A DNA stretch of 9,177 nucleotides from an uncultured Syntrophobacteraceae bacterium (GTDB lineage: Bacteria; Desulfobacterota; Syntrophobacteria; Syntrophobacterales; Syntrophobacteraceae), in NCBI GenBank assembly GCA_937889795.1, contig CALBZH010000523.1, positions 1-9,177 on the forward strand, given 5' to 3'. The position numbers and the translations under genes were made by a program. Every line of letters starts with the position of its first letter. Positions within the stretch are counted from its first letter, which is position 1. The notes below the pieces were generated by a model. It was not told the DNA's origin. It did no database searches and was given only the letters and a program-made list of their open reading frames with translations. Positions 6,798 to 9,177 of the stretch are shown one piece after another.

Positions 6798-7459
6798 TGA
6801 CGTCATCTGTTCGGCAGGAGCGAGCAGCGAAATTTCGGGAGATCGATCTTTACCCGGTGACCTGCGAAAAGCTATCCGCAGGGAGAGTCAACCTGGAAAT
6901 CCTTCAGGCGGTCATCGAGGGTGGCGCCAAGATCATTCAGCTGAGGGAAAAGGAATGCTCGACGCGCGAGCTCTACCACTTGGCCGAGCGGTTTCGGGAG
7001 GCAACAACCCGGGCGGGGATGCTTCTGATCATCAACGACCGCATTGATATTGCCCTTGCCGTCGGAGCCGATGGGGTTCATCTCGGACAAGACGATCTTC
7101 CGATTCCGGCTGCCAGACGGCTCGCTCCCGACTTGATCCTGGGTGCCTCCACCCATTCCCTCGAAGAAGCCCTGTGCGCGGAAAGGGAAGGGGCCGACTA
7201 CGTCAACATCGGTCCCATCTTCGCGACGAAGACCAAGGACGGGGTCTCCGAATTCCTCGGGCCGGAAGCCATTTCCCGCATTGCGCCGTCTCTGTCCATT
7301 CCGTTCACGGTGATGGGCGGAATCAACGCCTCCAATCTGGATCGCGTCCTCGAACAGGGCGCACGCAGGGTTGCCATGGTCACGGCGGTGACCCAGGCGC
7401 CGGACGTCCCCCGTGCGGTCGAAGGCTTGCGGAAGCGGATTGCCAGCTTTCGTCTCTGA
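6797..7459 (+). CDS. thiE: Thiamine-phosphate synthase ThiE
   Basis: ThiE joins the thiazole phosphate to hydroxymethylpyrimidine pyrophosphate, releasing pyrophosphate and giving thiamine phosphate. The 220-residue TIM-barrel protein has the family motifs: IIQLREKE (46-53), IINDR (78-82), GADGVHLGQDD (90-100), GASTHSLEEA (116-125), YVNIGPIFATKTK (135-147) and VMGGINASN (172-180). The start ATG shares one base with the thiS stop (TAATG). GGAGG (6786-6790), inside the final glycine codons of thiS, serves as its ribosome binding site, so translational coupling is likely. A short N-terminal extension of about 15 residues precedes the first barrel strand (DLYPVT). It closes the operon. ThiC and ThiD, needed for the pyrimidine half, are not in the window. 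Confidence 0.97.
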   Translation: MTSSVRQERAAKFREIDLYPVTCEKLSAGRVNLEILQAVIEGGAKIIQLREKECSTRELYHLAERFREATTRAGMLLIINDRIDIALAVGADGVHLGQDDLPIPAARRLAPDLILGASTHSLEEALCAEREGADYVNIGPIFATKTKDGVSEFLGPEAISRIAPSLSIPFTVMGGINASNLDRVLEQGARRVAMVTAVTQAPDVPRAVEGLRKRIASFRL

Positions 7460-7486
7460 TCGGGGTAGGCGTTGTCCCGATTTCTT
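7459..7486 (+). terminator. Probable intrinsic terminator after thiE
   Basis: ATCGGGG (7459-7465) pairs with TCCCGAT (7475-7481) around a nine-base loop. The inner pair is a G-U wobble. A short T-rich tail, TTTCTT, follows (7481-7486). It begins at the last base of the thiE stop codon. The stem is modest and the tail short, so some read-through is possible. It overlaps the -35 box of the next promoter by two bases. Confidence 0.6.
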
Positions 7487-7513
7487 GACAGACGTCCGCG
7501 AGGGGATTAACAG
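7485..7513 (+). promoter_or_regulatory. Possible promoter for the superoxide dismutase gene
   Basis: A perfect TTGACA (7485-7490) is followed after 17 bases by a weak -10 candidate, TAACAG (7508-7513); a 16-base spacing gives TTAACA. The -35 is convincing but the -10 is poor, so an activator may be needed, or the box may be chance. The resulting 5' leader would be about 70 bases. No clear operator palindrome was seen. Confidence 0.45.
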
Positions 7514-7581
7514 ATCGGAACAGGGTTCTTCCGTCACCACCGATCCTATTGTCACCGAGCAGCCAGCAACGACTCTCACTT

Positions 7582-7587
7582 AGGAGG
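7582..7587 (+). promoter_or_regulatory. Strong ribosome binding site of the SOD gene
   Basis: AGGAGG at 7582-7587 lies five bases before the ATG at 7593. It is the best Shine-Dalgarno match in the window and fixes the start codon, which is what places the twin-arginine motif at residues 12-13. Confidence 0.85.
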
Positions 7588-7592
7588 ATGTC

Positions 7593-8324
7593 ATGTCAGA
7601 GCAGACGATGCAATCGGGACTCTCCCGCAGGACGTTCATTCTGGGGACGCTTGGGGGATATGCGCTCCTGGGAAGTGGCTTCGTAAGTCTTCAAGGCTGC
7701 TCTTCCTCGCCGGCACCATCATCGGGCGCACTCGGACTCCCCGAGCTGCCCTTCAAGGAAGATGCTCTCGAGCCCTACATTTCAAAAAACACGATCGGTT
7801 TCCATTACGGCAAGCATCATAAAGCGTACGTGGACAAGACGGCTGAGCTGGTGAGGGGCACCGAGCTTGCTGATCTGCATCTGATTGAGATCATAAAGAA
7901 AACAGCATCGCTTCCCGACAAGGCGACTCTCTTCAATAACGCCGCTCAGGTATGGAATCACAACTTCTATTGGAAAAGCCTGACGCCGGGCGGGGGAGGA
8001 AAGCCGGAGGGGGAGATCGGCAAGCGAATCAATCAAAGCTTTGGAAATTATGACAATTTTAAGAGGGAATTCAGCACTGCGGCCATGGGTCAGTTTGGAA
8101 GCGGGTGGGCCTGGCTGGTGGCCGATGAAAAGGGTCTCAAGGTTATCAAGACGTCCAACGCCGATACGCCGGCGGCCCATGGCCAGACGCCCCTTCTGAC
8201 CATCGACGTCTGGGAGCACGCGTACTATCTGGATTATCAGAACCGCCGAGCGGATTACGTCAATGCCGTGATCGATCATCTTCTGAATTGGAAGCTTGCC
8301 GAGTCGCATCTACCCAAGGCCTGA
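7593..8324 (+). CDS. Exported iron superoxide dismutase, Tat signal with probable lipobox
   Basis: This enzyme converts superoxide to hydrogen peroxide and oxygen. The 243-residue product has a normal SodB-like domain from about residue 50, beginning LPELPFKEDALEPYIS. Metal ligands are visible by alignment with E. coli SodB: His71 (FHYGKHH), His123 (AAQVWNH), Asp205 and His209 (DVWEHAYY). Gln119 in NNAAQVWNH is the residue typical of the iron type. Ahead of it is an export region: SRRTFI (11-16) is a twin-arginine motif, followed by a hydrophobic stretch and then LQGC (33-36), a plausible lipobox with Cys36 as the modified residue. This implies folded export through Tat and anchoring as a lipoprotein facing the periplasm. 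The lipid anchor is inference; simple signal peptidase I cleavage is the alternative. It probably has its own promoter, separate from the thi operon. It is likely a defence against oxygen in an anaerobe. Confidence 0.93.
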   Translation: MSEQTMQSGLSRRTFILGTLGGYALLGSGFVSLQGCSSSPAPSSGALGLPELPFKEDALEPYISKNTIGFHYGKHHKAYVDKTAELVRGTELADLHLIEIIKKTASLPDKATLFNNAAQVWNHNFYWKSLTPGGGGKPEGEIGKRINQSFGNYDNFKREFSTAAMGQFGSGWAWLVADEKGLKVIKTSNADTPAAHGQTPLLTIDVWEHAYYLDYQNRRADYVNAVIDHLLNWKLAESHLPKA

Positions 8325-8397
8325 CAACAGTTCATGAATCGAAATCCCTTTCAATCCTCGTCCCTTTTCGGCCGATAGGGCAAGGAATGGCCGATGG

Positions 8398-8426
8398 CCC
8401 GGTGGGCGCTCGATGCGCCCGCCGGG
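8398..8426. terminator. GC-rich hairpin between the SOD and AAA+ genes
   Basis: CCCGGTGGGCGC (8398-8409) pairs with GCGCCCGCCGGG (8415-8426), twelve pairs with one wobble, around a five-base TCGAT loop. It lies 73 bp after the SOD stop and 32 bp before the next start. The following ATGCTCTTTGGG is not a proper T-tract, so termination would be weak or Rho-assisted. It could instead stabilise the SOD mRNA 3' end or shape the leader of the next gene. Confidence 0.55.
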
Positions 8427-8446
8427 ATGCTCTTTGGGTGGATTGC

Positions 8447-8452
8447 AGGGGG
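8447..8452 (+). promoter_or_regulatory. Ribosome binding site of the AAA+ gene
   Basis: AGGGGG (8447-8452) is six bases before the ATG at 8459. A TGA in the same frame directly precedes that ATG (8456-8458), so the coding region cannot extend further upstream. An overlapping ATG at 8455 is in another frame and leads to no recognisable protein. Confidence 0.7.
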
Positions 8453-8458
8453 AAATGA

Positions 8459-9177
8459 ATGGAGCGCGTGGGGAAATGGCTGCAGGTCGGGCATCTGGTC
8501 GGGTCGAGCGAAGGCTTTGTGGATGAGGCGCGCAAAATCCCCCTGATGGCACGGTGCACGTCCTGTGTCTTGATCTCGGGTGAGCCCGGGACGGGAAAGG
8601 AGGCCTGCGCGCGCACCATCCATCATCTCAGCAACCGCGCGACCGGACCGTTCGTCCCGATGGACTGCAAGGGGACTGCGTTTGATGCCGCGGAGGCCGA
8701 CCTGTTTGGGCATGAACGCAACGGGTTGCCGCCCACGGGGGGCCGAATCCAGGCGGCGGAAGGTGGGACCCTCTTTTTGGATGGTGTCGATCACCTGCTG
8801 TTTCGGCTCCAGATGAAGCTGCTTCGGTTCCTTCGGGAGCAGGGGCGTCGATACGAAGACATCTTGGGGGGGGAGCCGGTCGCGGTGCGCGTGATTGCAA
8901 GCACTGCGGATGAGCCGCTCGATCGCGTGCGGGCTGGGGCACTGAGCCAGGACCTGTACGCCGAGCTGAGCGTCCTTCCCCTCAAGTTGCTTCCGCTCGG
9001 CCAGAGACGCGAGGACATCCTGCTGCTGGCCCGTCATTTCGTGGAGCGCTTCAGCCGTGCGACGGGGCAACCGCCGGTGGAGCTGTCCGACGCTGCGGTG
9101 AGGAAGCTTCAGCTTCACGACTCGCCGGGAAACGTGACGGAGCTGGAGCACACGATCGAGCGCGCGGTCGCTTTGAG
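8459..9177 (+). CDS. Degenerate sigma-54-activator-type AAA+ protein, 3' partial
   Basis: The frame starts at 8459 and is still open at the window end, giving 239 residues that cover most of a sigma-54 interaction (AAA+) domain. Landmarks in order: GEPGTGKE Walker A (41-48), DLFGHE (81-86), GGTLFLD Walker B (102-108), VRVIAST (143-149), QDLYAELSVLPLKLLPL (164-180), QRREDI (182-187) and SPGNVTELEHTIERAV (222-237). No receiver, PAS or GAF domain precedes it, since an in-frame stop adjoins the start. Several key positions differ from active bacterial enhancer-binding proteins. The GAFTGA loop is replaced by a shorter NGLPPTGG segment. The Walker B Asp-Glu is Asp-Gly (D108, G109). The sensor I Asn is Ala150. 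The arginine-finger positions (PspF R162 and R168) are Ser163 and Glu169. The sensor II Arg is Thr227. It probably binds nucleotide but should not hydrolyse it or remodel sigma-54 normally. Any C-terminal DNA-binding domain lies outside the window. Confidence 0.85.
   Translation, partial: MERVGKWLQVGHLVGSSEGFVDEARKIPLMARCTSCVLISGEPGTGKEACARTIHHLSNRATGPFVPMDCKGTAFDAAEADLFGHERNGLPPTGGRIQAAEGGTLFLDGVDHLLFRLQMKLLRFLREQGRRYEDILGGEPVAVRVIASTADEPLDRVRAGALSQDLYAELSVLPLKLLPLGQRREDILLLARHFVERFSRATGQPPVELSDAAVRKLQLHDSPGNVTELEHTIERAVAL

Noticed and set aside
8548..8566. TGGCAC ... GTGC sequence resembling a sigma-54 -24/-12 promoter
   Set aside because: It lies inside the AAA+ coding region and the -12 part does not match TTGC at the required spacing, so it is probably chance.
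8351..9151. Minus-strand open frame of 266 codons at the right end
   Set aside because: It is antisense to the AAA+ gene, whose Walker A, Walker B and C-terminal PGN-ELE motifs appear in order on the + strand.
8459..9177. Frameshift as the explanation for the missing GAFTGA loop
   Set aside because: The frame is the same before and after the loop (DLFGHE and GGTLFLD are both in frame), and the other lost residues are scattered single substitutions, which one or two indels could not cause.

Overview
The window looks like the edge of a contig from a GC-rich Gram-negative bacterium, most likely an anaerobic member of the Desulfobacterota (deltaproteobacteria, Syntrophobacter-like). This is inferred from three things: the large AsmA/DUF748-type envelope protein, an oxygen-sensitive ThiH-type thiamine pathway, and an exported iron superoxide dismutase. 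No rRNA or other marker gene is present to fix the taxonomy.

Layout. Bases 1-47 are not genomic: they match the Illumina TruSeq index adapter, including its 8-base index. The first gene (48-3239, open at its 5' end) encodes an envelope protein built from tandem modules followed by a DUF748/AsmA-like core. A gap of about 340 bp (3240-3578) holds an imperfect hairpin made of GATGCTG-type repeats and no gene I can defend. A near-consensus sigma-70 promoter (3579-3607) then leads into a TPP riboswitch (3618-3701). An expression platform can be read base by base: an 8-bp antiterminator competing with an intrinsic terminator at 3724-3760. Next come thiF, thiG, thiH, thiS and thiE (3886-7459), all on the + strand with short gaps or overlaps. 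Together they make the thiazole phosphate half of thiamine and join it to the pyrimidine half. The open frame of thiF runs back through the terminator and into the aptamer P1 stem, so a longest-ORF gene call would place its start wrongly.

A short terminator and a new promoter separate thiE from an iron superoxide dismutase gene with a Tat signal and a probable lipobox (7593-8324). After a GC-rich hairpin, the last gene (8459 to the window end, 3' partial) encodes a sigma-54-activator-type AAA+ domain. It starts directly with the ATPase domain and has lost nearly every catalytic and sigma-contacting residue except the Walker A motif. It is the most unusual item here: a candidate pseudo-enhancer-binding protein. 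Apart from that gene and the adapter, the window is mostly a well-formed housekeeping thiamine locus. I see no mobile element, CRISPR array, tRNA or rRNA.
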